Program-made: the position numbers and the translations under genes | The notes under the pieces: model-generated | What the model was told of the DNA's origin: nothing | What the model saw: the letters and a program-made list of their open reading frames with translations, nothing else | Databases searched by the model: none | Source: Callorhinus ursinus | Taxonomy: Eukaryota; Chordata; Mammalia; Carnivora; Otariidae | NCBI RefSeq assembly: GCF_003265705.1 | Contig: NW_020312894.1 | Coordinates: 5,090,300-5,154,299, forward strand | DNA length: 64,000 bases | Direction of reading: 5' to 3' | Shown: positions 1 through 10,559 of the stretch, in pieces | How positions within the stretch are numbered: the stretch's first letter is position 1 | Layout of the letters: each line of letters begins with the position of its first letter

Positions 1-2000
1 TTCTACTGTTCTTTTGGTTTCTGTTTCATTGATTTCTGCTCTGATCTTTATTATTTCTCTTCTCCTGCTGGGTTTAGGCTTTATTTGCTCTTCTTTCTCC
101 AGCAACTTTAGGTGTAGGGTTAGGTTGTGTATTTGAGACCTTTCTTGTTTCTTGAGAAAGGCTTGTATTGCTATATACTTTCCTCTTAGGACTGCCTTTG
201 CCACATCCCAAAGATTTTGAACAGTTGTGTTTTCATTTTCATTGGTTTCCATGAATTTTTAAAATTCTTCCTTAATTTCCTGGTTGACCCATTCATTCTT
301 TAGTAGGATGCTCTTTAGCCTCCATGTACTTGAGTTCTTTCCGACTTTCCTCTTGTGATTGAGTTCTAGTTTCAAAGCATTGTGGTCTGAAAATATGTAG
401 GGAATGATCCCGATCTTTTGGTACCGGTTGAGACCTGATTTGTGACCTAGGATGTGATCTATTCTGGAGAATGTTCCATGGCACTAGAGAAGAATGTGTA
501 TTCTGTTGCTTTGGGATGGAATGTTCTGAGTATGTCTGTGAAGTCCATTTGGTCCAGTGTGTCGTTTAAAGTCTTTATTTCCTTGTTGATCTTTTGCTTA
601 GATGATCTGTCCATTCCAGTGAGGGGGCTGTTAAAGTCCCCCACTATTATTGTATTGTTGTCGATGTGTTTCTTTGCTTTTGTTATTAATTGCCTTATAT
701 AAGTGGCTGCTCCCATGTTAGGGGCATAGATATTTACAATCGTTAGATCTTCTTGTTGGATAGACCCTTTAAATATGACATAATGTCCTTCCCCATTTCT
801 CATTACAGTCTTTGGTTTAAATCTAATTTGTGTGATATAAGGATTGCCACCCCAGCTTTCTTTTGGTGTCCCTTAGCATGGTAAAGTGTTTTCCACCCTC
901 TCACTTTCAATGTGGGCGTGTCTTTTGGTCTAAAATGAGTCTCTTGCAGACAGCATATTGATAGGTCTTGTTTTTTTATTCAATCTGATAGCCTGTGTCT
1001 TTTGATTGGGGCATTTAGCCCATTTACATTCAGGGTAACTATTGAAAGATATGAATTTAGTGCCATTGTATTGCCTGTAAGGTGACTGTTAACTGTATAT
1101 TGTCTGTATTCCTTTCTAGTCTATGTTACTTTTAGGCTCTCTCTTTGCTTAGAGGAACCCTTTCAATATTTCTTGGAGGGCTGGTTTTGTGTTTGCAAAT
1201 TCCTTTACTTTTTGTTTGTCCTGGAAGCTTTTTATCTCTCCTTCTATTTTCAATGACAGTCTAGCTGGATATAGTATTCTTGGCTGCATATTTTTCTCAT
1301 TTAGTGCTCTGAAGATATCATGCCAGTCCTTTCTGGCCTGCCAGGTCTCTGTGGATAGGTCTGTTGCCAGTCTAATGTTTTTACCATTGTAGGGTACAGA
1401 TCTCTTCTCCCAAGCTGCTTTCAGGATTTTCTCTTTGCCTCTGAGACTCGTAAGTTTTACTATTAGACGGCGGGGTGTTGACCTATTTTTATTGATTTTG
1501 AGAGGGGTTCTCTGTGCCTCCTGGATTTTGATGCCCATTTCCTTTCCCAAATTAGAGAAGTTCTCTGCTATAATTTGCTCCAGTACACCTTCTGCCCCTC
1601 TTTCTCTTTCTTCTTCTTCTGGGATCCCAGTTATTCTAATGTTGCTTCATCTTATGGTATCACTTATCTCTCGAATTCTGCGCTCATGATCCAGTAGTTA
1701 TTTCTCTCTCTTTTTCTCAAATTCTTTATTTTCCATCACTTGGTCTTCTATATCACTAATTCTCTCTTCTGCCTCATTTATCCTAGCAGTTAGAGCCTCC
1801 ATTTTTTTTATTGCACTTCATTAATAGCCTTTTTTATTTTGACTCGGTTAGATTTTAGTTCTTTTATTTCTCCAGAAAGGGTTTCTCTAATAACTTCCAT
1901 GTTTTTTTCAAGCTCAGCTAGTATCTTTAAAATCATCATTCTGAACTCTAGTTCCAACACCTTACTATTGTCCGTATTGATTAGGTCCCTGGCAGTCGGT

Positions 2001-2147
2001 ACTGGGAGGTCTCTAAGGGTAGAGACTTTGACTTGACCTCTGCTGGAGCCCCAGGACTGAAAAGAGTACATCTACTATGTGCTCAGTAAATATGTGTTAT
2101 GATTGAATGACCTTCAATGGAAGTAACATCTACAAGAACAGCTTGAC
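2001..2147 (+). repeat. 147-bp direct repeat, copy 1 (inside L1)
   Basis: This segment matches 3370-3516 in the same orientation with two substitutions seen by eye (gagTac/gagCac and tcaAtgg/tcaGtgg). The copy at 3370 sits in ordinary flanking DNA and includes a MIR-like tail. This copy sits between L1 ORF1 and the L1 5' UTR, so it is the displaced one. Confidence 0.9.
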
Positions 2148-2148
2148 C

Positions 2149-2203
2149 CATACTTAAAGGGTCTATCCAACAAGAAGATCTAACAATTGTAAATATCTAT
2201 GCC
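2149..2203 (+). repeat. Inverted 55-bp L1 ORF2 fragment used as insertion filler
   Basis: About 55 bases match the reverse complement of roughly 722-776 of the surrounding L1, with two mismatches. This places an ORF2 sense-strand fragment inside an antisense L1, next to the 147-bp host copy. After it the L1 5' UTR resumes at gcctcttg. Confidence 0.8.
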
Positions 2204-2465
2204 TCTTGTTCTTTTTGCTGAGGTGATTTTTTCCATCTTGTCTTTTTGTCCAGAGGACAATAGATGAATGAGAGAACAAAATGCTAACAGGGTAACAATG
2301 TCCCCAGAACATATACACTAAACAAATCAGAAAAGACCTGAAACCAGGGGAAAAGAAAGGGAAAGAAAGAAAAAAAGATTAAAAAAAAATAAAAAGATAA
2401 ATCTAAAAACAAACAAAAACAAAACAAAACAGAATATGATCAAATATGATCAGGCTGGTGCATAG

Positions 2466-2875
2466 ATCAGTGCCACACACTAGATTTTGGGTGTATTTTA
2501 GTCTGTTAGAAGAAAGTGCCTCCCAAAATTTTAAAGAAAGAAAAATATATGTACAAAAATAAGGGCTGATTCGATGAAGGGATGGAATATGCCTGTAAAG
2601 ATGAAAATTATAAAAAATTTTATAAAAGGAATTGATAAGATAAGAAGTTGGTTGAAAAAAGAAAGAAGAGGATTTAAAAAAAAGGGAGGAGAGAATGGGA
2701 TCAGGCAGGAAACTAGAACAAAGCCATACACTAGAGATTTAGGGTATGTTTTGATTTGTTAGAAGAAACTGTATCCCAAAATTTTAAGGAGAGAACTATA
2801 TATATATATACCGAAAATAAGGGTAACTACTATGAGGGGATAGAATATGACTCTAAAAGTGAAAAATACAACTAT
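2466..2875 (-). repeat. Two diverged tandem units in the L1 5' UTR
   Basis: Two units of about 250 bp align in the same order. Each has a cacactaga / cactagaga start, then a ttagaagaaa block (near 2508 and 2759), then cccaaaattttaa (near 2523 and 2774), then an aataaggg and gaatatg block. They are diverged and separated by A-rich sequence. Tandem 5' UTR units are a plausible L1 promoter feature. Confidence 0.6.
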
Positions 2876-4015
2876 AACTTTCCATATATTTTTCTATTTC
2901 ATCATCATGAAGATAAATTTATCATAGTCAGAGGATAAAACATGTTTTATGTAACAACTTGTTAGCGTGACATGTCACTTTAAAGGCAAGCAGGGCTTCA
3001 CCTGTGTGTTTTCCCTGGGCCTCAGGGCTCTCTCTTCCACCACCAGCCTCACCTCTGGCCATATGGATCCCATTACCCTCCCCACCCCTACAGGCCCTGG
3101 AAGGTTCTGGCTTCCCACCCCTGCTAGTCGCTGGGGCCTCAGCCTCCTTGGTGGTCCCTTCACCCCACCCACACCTCCATACCCCTTCCTTCCTTAGAGG
3201 GCTTCAAATCAATCTTTTTGAGTGCTCCATCTTCTTCTTTCCAGAACCAGGATAGATACTCCTGATGTGTACACTCCCTTCTCTTTGCAACATGCTTCAT
3301 TTTCTTCGTAACACTGACTCCCTCTTGACAGCATTGGAACTGCACGGTTCTGCCTGTTTCCTGCCCTAGACTGGGAGGTCTCTAAGGGTAGAGACTTTGA
3401 CTTGACCTCTGCTGGAGCCCCAGGACTGAAAAGAGCACATCTACTATGTGCTCAGTAAATATGTGTTATGATTGAATGACCTTCAGTGGAAGTAACATCT
3501 ACAAGAACAGCTTGACTCCTGGCACTGGCCCAGGGCACACTTCTGTACAATAGTCAGTGAAGGGTGAGTGGAGGAGGGACATATTTCGAAAGGAGATAGA
3601 CTCCCACCAGTCACAGTTGACAAGGCTGAGATGACGCATCTGAAGTGCCACCCAACGCCAGGTTCATGGCGGGCACTCAATCTACATGAGGTCCCTGTGA
3701 ATCCCTTAGTTAGGAAACAGGTGGGACTTCTAAAGGCCCCTTCCTGCCCCGAATTACTCTTTGTTAGATCCACTACTTTAAGATGAGGGGCAGGATGTCA
3801 AAATTGGCAAGGTTGTAAATTGGCTAAGAGGAGGATTATAACCTTCAAGGGAGAGAAAGTTTGTGGATCACGAGTGCTCAATATGTCAATTAAAATGAGA
3901 GCTGCCTGATGTTCAACTCACCCAGATCCTGAGTTTTGTTCCTTTTCCTTTTTTTTTCCCCCTCCTTCCCATAATGAGCTGCCAAGGACTGTGATATACA
4001 ATCACACAGCAATTA
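2876..4015. other. Unique intergenic DNA with a MIR remnant
   Basis: No gene is recognised. Positions 3010-3200 are C-rich with short chance reading frames on both strands. Positions 3370-3516 are the source copy of the 147-bp repeat, and 3440-3480 resemble a MIR 3' end (gtgctcagtaaatatgtgtt). Confidence 0.6.
3370..3516 (+). repeat. 147-bp direct repeat, copy 2 (likely source)
   Basis: Same sequence as 2001-2147 with two substitutions. It continues on both sides into non-L1 DNA, so it is the probable original. The offset between copies is 1,369 bp. Confidence 0.85.
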
Positions 4016-4420
4016 TATGGAACCTGCAGCCCAATGAGCACAAGGTTCATTAGCTGAAGGGATTCTGCAAAAAAACGGATTGGGTTGTGTGAGGGTTGGG
4101 CTGGCCATGTGAGGAACCCCCTGATCTCTGTCATTCAAAACAGAGCGAGGTTGGCAGCCCCAGTGGGGGAAATTGCTACTTGGCCACGTCGGGTGACTGG
4201 GACACACTTCACGGCTGTCAGGGCCGGAGTGGAGAATGAATGAGTGTTGTCGAAAGGTGTCAGGAGGTAATTAGTAGCCCCTCGGCTGTCTGTAAACAAA
4301 CATTTTTGATGCGTGCCATGAAGAGATGAAGCTATTTTGGTGATCAATTTTGCACTCTCAGGAAGCAGAATGTAATTACGGGGTCTGATCTACAGCCCTC
4401 ATTGTGCCAGCCCCGAGCAG
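4016..4420. other. Candidate conserved non-coding block
   Basis: Unique, repeat-free DNA with a taattag homeodomain-type core (near 4267) and a perfect forkhead-type site, gtaaacaaaca, at 4292-4302. No open frame of note. The regulatory role is inferred from motif content only. Confidence 0.3.
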
Positions 4421-6242
4421 GCGGAACGGGCCCCCCTCCAGAGCTGGCAAGCTCTCTGCTGGCAGGGGCTTGTTGCTGCCTTTCCCTTCCTCTCCCACTG
4501 CCAGCCGTCCGTCTCCCCTCGTGCTGTTTTAATGGCCATTTTATTTTTGTTTCTAAAGTTTGAAAAGTGGCTGCCGAGAGACTTATCGGAGTTGATAAAC
4601 CTTTATTGAGCACCTACTATATAGCCCATCATCCTGGCCGCATGCAGGGGCCGCAAAGACAGAGCAGGACTGAGGCTCATCGTCCACCCTCGCAGAGCTT
4701 CCCGGGGAACGAGGAAGGCAGCTTAGACTTTGCAAGAGACACAAAGTTTAATGAAAACAAAACAAAAAAGTTTACATTTATTTAGTGCCAGGCACTAGAT
4801 CAGTAAATGATAAATACAAAATCAAAGTAATGACTAGGATCTCATTAGCACCCACAAAACCCTATGAAGTAGATATTGCGATTGTCACCATTTGAAAAAA
4901 GGGGAAACTGAGTAGGCAACTTGCCCCACGTTCCTCTCACCCTGGTCTGCCTGTTTCCTAGGCCCTGAGGACAAACGGCCTTCTAAATCAGATGCGATCC
5001 ATCTTATGGTGCTCCCACTCCCCTGCCATGGGAATGCAGAGGATATGCACATGTGGGTGTAACCCGTCCACAGGAGGGGAGAGCGCCAGGGTGGCCAGGG
5101 TGTGACCATCCCTGGCCCGCGGGCTCCAGGTTATGGGATGGGGACCCCTCTCCTGGTCGCTTGTGTCTGCTCTGCTCACCTTGGGAGGTGGAGTCCATCA
5201 GCGGGAAGACACTCCTGAGCCACATGGGGATCTGAGAAATTGTTTCAGCAATAAGGCTTCAACCTTCCCAGGTTATACTCACCTGAATGTTTGGGGGGCA
5301 TTTAACCTTCCAGCTGGTGCCTCTTTTCCTCCCCTCATCTTAGCAATGCAATATCTCCCAGTGGCATCTAGCTTCCAGAACAGAGGTATTCTGCTTGTAA
5401 AACTTCCACAATCCCATGCCAGTCCACATTCAAACTGGGGTCTCTCAATGGTCCACAGCAACAGCTCTCCTGTTTCCTGTGTCCACTTTGCCCGTCAGAC
5501 TAGAGCTCTAAAACTAGCCCACAGTGATATGCGTGGAATTGCAAACAAAGGGGACAGCTGTCTAGACGCACAGGACCCAGAAGGTCTGTGAGGTCTGTAT
5601 GGGGAACAAAGGGTTTTCTTTTTCAAAGATACTTGTGGGCACCTTCCTGGGGCTATTGTCTCTGCACCAAAAGGTGGAACTGAATCCAAGACTCCACGGC
5701 TTCCTGGCTGATGGACACCTGAGAAATCCTGCCATCTCAGTGATCAAGGAAGTGAGGTGTGTCTGAGAGCCTAGGGTCTCTGTCATGCTCATGGCACGTA
5801 TATTAACCGGTCACTTTATCATGTGGGATCACGTGGGAAGGGCTGTTTATAAAGATTGAATTTCTCAAAGGAAAGCGACAGCTTCACACGCCCCTGCCCC
5901 AGGAGGTTTGGTGACAAGAAACTTCAAAAAGTTAGCATAATTTTCAGCACATAAAGGCTATTTCCCGCCGCATGTCAAACCCCCCAAATGCAGTAATAAA
6001 ATGGTTTTCCCCAAAATCTTACTTGGGAAAAAAAAAGTTTTTAAATGGTCAGTAGGGAATGGTTAGGATTCGCTTGCAGAAACTCTGCTTCCTGCGGGTG
6101 ACTGAAGGCTGGTTTCACCCCTGCAACGCATGCCAGGGGCCCCGAGAAAGCAGACACACAGGCCATGGGGCCAGAGGTCAGCCAGACGGGCTTATCAGCC
6201 TGGGGTTTCATGTGGAAAGGATTCTGGGTTGGAGTCAAGGGC
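4421..6242. other. Unique intergenic DNA
   Basis: No gene recognised. A MIR lies at 4775-4925 (separate entry). The 152-codon plus-strand frame at 5133-5591 shows no recognisable domain and is taken as chance. Confidence 0.55.
4775..4925 (-). repeat. MIR SINE fragment
   Basis: Antisense MIR signature: tgccaggcac, then gaagtagatatt, then ggggaaactgag followed by caacttgcccc. Ancient mammalian-wide SINE, diverged. Confidence 0.6.
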
Positions 6243-6311
6243 CTTCCTCTCTCCCTCCCTCCCTCCTTCTTCCCTTCCTTCCTTCCTTCCTTCCTTCCTT
6301 CCTTCCTTCCT
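6243..6311. repeat. (CCTC)n/(CCTT)n microsatellite
   Basis: Pyrimidine tetranucleotide run that grades from ccct units into about ten cctt units. It creates repetitive low-complexity reading frames that are not genes. Confidence 0.95.
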
Positions 6312-6312
6312 A

Positions 6313-7533
6313 ATAATGGTCCGTCTCAAGAATCTTCCAGCAGAGGTCACACTTGCCTTTGTGATGATGGAAGTCATTTGTTATTTTAGAGAATAGAACT
6401 GATTGTTCTGGGCTGTAAATTTCCGCAATGTTTGGAGAGATGCCACGATGGCACAAGGCCATGGAGAGGTGCGGGAGACACCCTCAGAGCCACCGAGCCG
6501 CCAGTCAGCTGAGCATCACACATCATGACAAAGAGGATGGCAGCCATACTGCCACTGTCCACGTGCCCAGCACCAGTCCCTCATGCGGCCCTTTGTATCT
6601 TTGATTCGTGATGTGGGCCCTTGAACATTAGCCTTTCCCTTAGAGGCCTGAGGATCATGAGGGCTTCCTTATCAAAACCTGTCCACAGATTGCAGGGGTT
6701 TTGTGAACCCCTCAGGACGATTGCTGCATGGTCGTGGCAGGATTCTGCAGAAGGGTCTAGACTCACCAACAGCTACCCAGGTGCTTCCGGTTGGTGGGTT
6801 GTGAAAGCACCATGTGCATGGTTAGAGGGACTTCGTGGACAAAGGGTGAGGCCCGGCAAGGCTTGAGGAGATGTGTAGAAGTGGGACTGGTGGAGGGGAA
6901 GAGGAAAGATAACATCACTCAGGAAGAGTCTGAGCGATTTGCTTGGGAAGTCACATGGGATGTCTTTCCTGGGCGAGAGTTCACTGGCTTCCAACACTAA
7001 ATACAGCCTAGAGAGCTAGGATTCCCTGAGCGCTTCCTAAATCCACTTCTCTGAACTAAGTGCTTTTCCCGCATGTCTCGTGTTGGTTCTATGGGGAAAT
7101 CAAGGTTAAATAGTTTGCCCAAGATTGTGCAGCTCTAAGAAGTAGAGCCTACCCTCAGACCCAGACGTCTAACTGACCAGACTGAACTTGTAACTGTTAC
7201 CCTAGGTAACCTCCCTCATGATACAAACCGGCTCACAACCCAGTCTCTAACTTCACTGTGGCTGGTATGGGCAACTGGTGTCTCATGTGCCTAAGACAGG
7301 GCAACATTTGTTCATGGTCAGCTCCTTTAAGACCTGGTTCCTTTCAATCCCGAAACAAAACTTGCCTCCTGTGAGTTTGTCCTAATAGGGCCCGGGTGTG
7401 TCTGAGGAAACCACAGATCTTGTGGACAAGATTGAACGGATATTTCTAATCTGTGTGTTTTATGTCTTACACACATTTTACGGCCCAAATCGCCATCTGG
7501 CCTAGGGAAAGAGCAAAGATGGGAAAGGTTGTT
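6313..7533. other. Unique intergenic DNA with a MIR at the right end
   Basis: No gene recognised. An antisense MIR remnant is visible around 7040-7170 (ggggaaatcaaggtt, then tttgcccaagattgtgcagc). Short frames here carry no domain. Confidence 0.5.
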
Positions 7534-7548
7534 GAAAGGAGGGTGTGA
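7534..7548 (+). repeat. Left target-site duplication of the L1 insertion
   Basis: gaaaggagggtgtga occurs here and again at 8899-8913, exactly bracketing the L1 insertion. A length of 15 bp is typical for L1 target-primed integration. Confidence 0.92.
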
Positions 7549-8898
7549 ACATTTTTTCATGTGTCTGTTAGCCATTTGTATGTCTTCTTTGGAGAAGTGT
7601 CTGTTCATGTCTTCTGCCCATTTTTTGACTGGATTATTTGTTCTTTGGGTGTTGAGTTTAAGAAGTTCTTTATAGATCTTGGATACCAACCCTCTATCTG
7701 TAATGTCATTTGTAAATATCTTCTCTCATTCCGTGGGTTGCCTCTTAGTTTTATTGACTGTTTCCTTTGCTGTGCAGAAACTTTTTATCTTGATGAAGTC
7801 CCAAAAGTTCATTTTTGCTTTTGTTTCCCTTGCCTTTGTAGACGTGTTGAAAGAAGTTGCTGTGGCCGATGTCGAAGAGGTTACTGCCTATGTTCTCCTC
7901 TACGACTTTGATGGATTCCTGTCTCACATTGAGGTCTTTCAGCCATTTTAAGTTTACCTTTGTGTATGGTGTTAGGTAATGATCCAGTTTCATTCTTCTG
8001 CATGTGGCTGTCCAATTTTCCCGGCACCGTTTACTGAAGAGACTGTCTTTTTCCCATTGGATATTCTTCCCTGATTTGTCAAAGATTAGTTGACCATAGA
8101 GTTGAGGGTCCATTTCTGGGGTCTCTATTCTGTTCCATTGATGTTGATGGGAATGCAAGGTGGTAGAGCTACTCTGGACAACAGTATGGAGGTTCCTCAA
8201 GACACTAAAAATAGAACTACCCTATGACCCAGCAATTGCACTACTAGGTATTTACCCCAAAGATACAGATGTAGTGAAAAGAAGGGACACATACACCCCA
8301 ATGTTCATAGCAGCAGTATCTACAATAGCCAAACTGTGGAAGGAGCCAAGATGTCCTTCAACAGATGAATGGATAAAGAAGATGTGGTTCATATATACAA
8401 TGGAATATTACTCAGCCATCAGAAAACTTGAATACCTATCTACCATTTACATCGACATGGATGGAACTGGAGGGGATTATGCTGAGTGAAATAAGCCAAG
8501 CAGAGAAAGACAATTATCATATGGTTTCACTCATATGTGGAACATAAAGAATAGCTCAGAGGACCATACGGGAAGGGAGGGAAAACTGAATGGGAAGAAA
8601 TCAGAGAAGGAGACAAACTATAAGAGACTCTTAACCACAGGAACCAAACTGAGGGTTACAGAAGGGAAGGGGGTGGGAGGTTGGGGTAGCCGGGTGATGG
8701 GTATTTAGGAGGGCATGTGTGGTGATGATCACTGGGTATTATGCACAACTAATGAATCATTGAACACTACATCAAAAACTAATGATGTACTATATGTTGG
8801 TTAACTGACATAATAAAAAAAAGAAAGAAAAAGAACAAAAAAAGTATTCAGTGATTAATAAAGTAAGATAAAGATTTTTTGCATATTGGAAAAAAAAA
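7549..8898 (+). mobile_element. Young L1 insertion with 5' inversion and 3' transduction
   Basis: About 7549-8145 is L1 ORF2 sequence in reverse orientation. About 8146-8815 is the ORF2 C-terminal end plus 3' UTR in forward orientation; frame 8160-8489 holds motifs PYDPAIALLGIYP and YYSAIRK. The flip near 8139-8150 is the signature of twin priming. A first A-rich tail near 8812-8843 is followed by about 46 bases of non-L1 DNA and then a second poly-A at 8890-8898. Perfect 15-bp target duplications flank the whole. It is truncated and cannot be active. Confidence 0.93.
8844..8889 (+). other. 3'-transduced segment of the L1
   Basis: Non-L1 sequence lies between the first L1 A-tail and a second A-tail. 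It carries aataaa at 8857-8862, 28 bases before the second poly-A begins. That is the expected spacing for a downstream polyadenylation signal used when L1 transcription reads past its own signal. Confidence 0.8.
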
Positions 8899-8913
8899 GA
8901 AAGGAGGGTGTGA
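8899..8913 (+). repeat. Right target-site duplication of the L1 insertion
   Basis: Exact copy of 7534-7548, directly after the second poly-A tract. Confidence 0.92.
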
Positions 8914-10341
8914 GTAGATGTGTCTGGAAAATTAGTATCTTGGCCAGTCATGATCAGAGGGAAGTTATATTCATGCAAAGACGTCAACTCTTTACAAAGC
9001 TCTGGCCTGTGGTGGACACTTAGTTAACGTTTGCTGAATGAATGACTGACTGACTGAATGAATGAATGAATGAACAAAAATTAGACTTTAATCCTACCTT
9101 TAAGGATCCTGTGGTTAATACCTATCCCCCATTATAGATCCTATGTAAACAGATCCTATACATACGGTTGCCTAATTAGTACAGCAATCCCGAGCAAAGT
9201 CTGAAATACTGACTAGAACGAGAGACGGAATGGCCCAATACCCTGAATATGGAGACTCCCACGCACCCCCTTTGTGTGGAGAATATCCAGTGAACTAAGC
9301 CTCAGACTCCAAGTGCCCAGACCCTTTGGAATCATTCATTTAAGTCGCCACGAAGTGGGCAGGGCCGTTCTTCTGGAATAGTCGAGAACCCTTGTTCACC
9401 TGGAGTGGCTTGAGGAGGCTAAGTCTTCTGTGTTAATCTCCGTGGGATCCCAGGTCACTTTCCAGGGATGTGGTTTGCGCTGGAGTCCTTGACCAAATGT
9501 GTGAATCCTCCCTAAAGCCCCACAGCGACCCTAAACCTCCCTCTTTAAATCCTGGGGACTGCATTCTGCGGTGCCAGCCTGTCATCTCTCTTGAGGGCAT
9601 TCCATTTTATTATGATGAACATATCCAACACCTTTTTATTAAATGAGAATTTGTTGACTTCCTATGCTCCCGTGCGGTTTTCCATGGAGTGAAGTCGAGG
9701 GGATGTTGAAATTCAGTTATTTTCCACAGAAACCCTGCTCCTGGTAAATCACCCTTGCTCTCAGGGCTCAGATCCCATGGCCCTGAGATCCTGCTAAGGC
9801 ATTTGAGAGCTGATGGCCTGGGGCAGGGGAGGTGAGACGGGAGAAGCCTGGGGTTTAAACTTACATTTTATGTCACGCTGCTGGCGGGAGGTCATGGATG
9901 CATCCTTCAGAGATTTTCGGTCCCTACAGCGGGGTGCATATAAGGCAGAAAATGTTAAAGGAATTATGCTATGTGCTTACAAAGTCATTACATGGATCTT
10001 GAGAGAACCAAGAAATTGACTTTTATCTTCTTTCTTATCCTTCTCTCATCAAGGCAAACCTAAGATGACAGTGCAGACAGCTAGAACTATCCCCAGGAAG
10101 AGCAAAGCCACAGGACACAGAGATCTTGGGGTGCTCATAAGGTTCTGAAATAGCTTTATCCATCGACTCTTCCAGAAAATGACCAAAGCAGAAAAGGACT
10201 CATTTTTCAGTTATTTGTAAGAGTCCAATCACACACTAATTTACTCTATACCTTTTCCCTCCTTTGTATGGACTATTCCAGATTTTTCCAGACTGTTGTT
10301 TAGGGAGTAATGGCCATACCACACTGTTTGCTCCACAATTT
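8914..10341. other. Unique intergenic DNA with a short MIR/(TGAA)n patch
   Basis: Positions 8990-9040 resemble a MIR end (acacttagttaacgtttgctgaatgaatg) that runs into a TGAA/TGAC repeat at 9035-9075. The rest shows no gene or recognisable repeat. Confidence 0.55.
9035..9075. repeat. (TGAA)n/(TGAC)n short tandem repeat
   Basis: Ten or so imperfect tetranucleotide units of tgaa and tgac. Confidence 0.85.
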
Positions 10342-10355
10342 AACCCCTGAAGTTT

Positions 10356-10550
10356 GGGCACCTGGGGGCTCAGTTGTTGGGCGTCTGCCTTCTGCTCAGG
10401 TCATGGTCCCAGGGTCCTAGGATCGAGTCCCATATTGGGCTCCCTGCTCCACGGGGAGCCTGCTTCTCCCTCTCCCACTCCCCCTGCTTGTGTTCCCTCT
10501 CTTGCTGTGTCTCTCTGTCAAATAAATAAAATCTTAAAAAAAAAAAAAAC
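10356..10550 (+). mobile_element. Can-SINE (SINEC)
   Basis: tRNA-Lys-derived head (gggcacctgggggctcag; ggtcatggtcccagggtcc), a body ending ctctgtcaaataaataaaatctt, then poly-A. Near-identical flanks aacccctgaagttt (10342-10355) and aaaccctgaaggttt (after the tail) are the target duplication. Carnivoran lineage marker. Confidence 0.95.
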
Positions 10551-10559
10551 CAAACCCTG

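Larger units (their letters stand above)
1..2875 (-). mobile_element. LINE-1 (carnivore L1), 5' half, reverse strand
   Basis: Minus-strand reading gives L1 proteins. Positions 459-803 encode part of the ORF2 endonuclease domain (motifs IVNIYAPN and GDFNSPL). Positions 1149-1550 encode the C-terminal half of ORF1p (RRLIVKL, NMQPRILYPARLS, KPALQEILKG), with a stop at 1149. About 1808-2003 encodes the ORF1p coiled-coil part. The ORF1 frame is broken between 1551 and 1808, so this copy is dead. Positions 2201-2875 are the A-rich 5' untranslated part. The 3' end lies beyond the left edge of the window. The L1 is interrupted at about 2004-2200 by a foreign patch (separate entry). The 5' boundary near 2875 is approximate. 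Confidence 0.9.

Noticed and set aside
459..803. 114-codon frame with an endonuclease domain considered as a host gene
   Set aside because: It is part of L1 ORF2 in a dead element.
2001..3516. 147-bp repeats considered as LTRs or as a long L1 target-site duplication
   Set aside because: No LTR features. Copy 1 lies inside the L1 rather than at its end, and about 500 bp of unique DNA separates the L1's 5' end from copy 2, so neither model fits.
6059..6396. Leu/Pro/Ser-rich frames near 6.2 kb
   Set aside because: Produced by the CCTT/CCCT microsatellite at 6243-6311.
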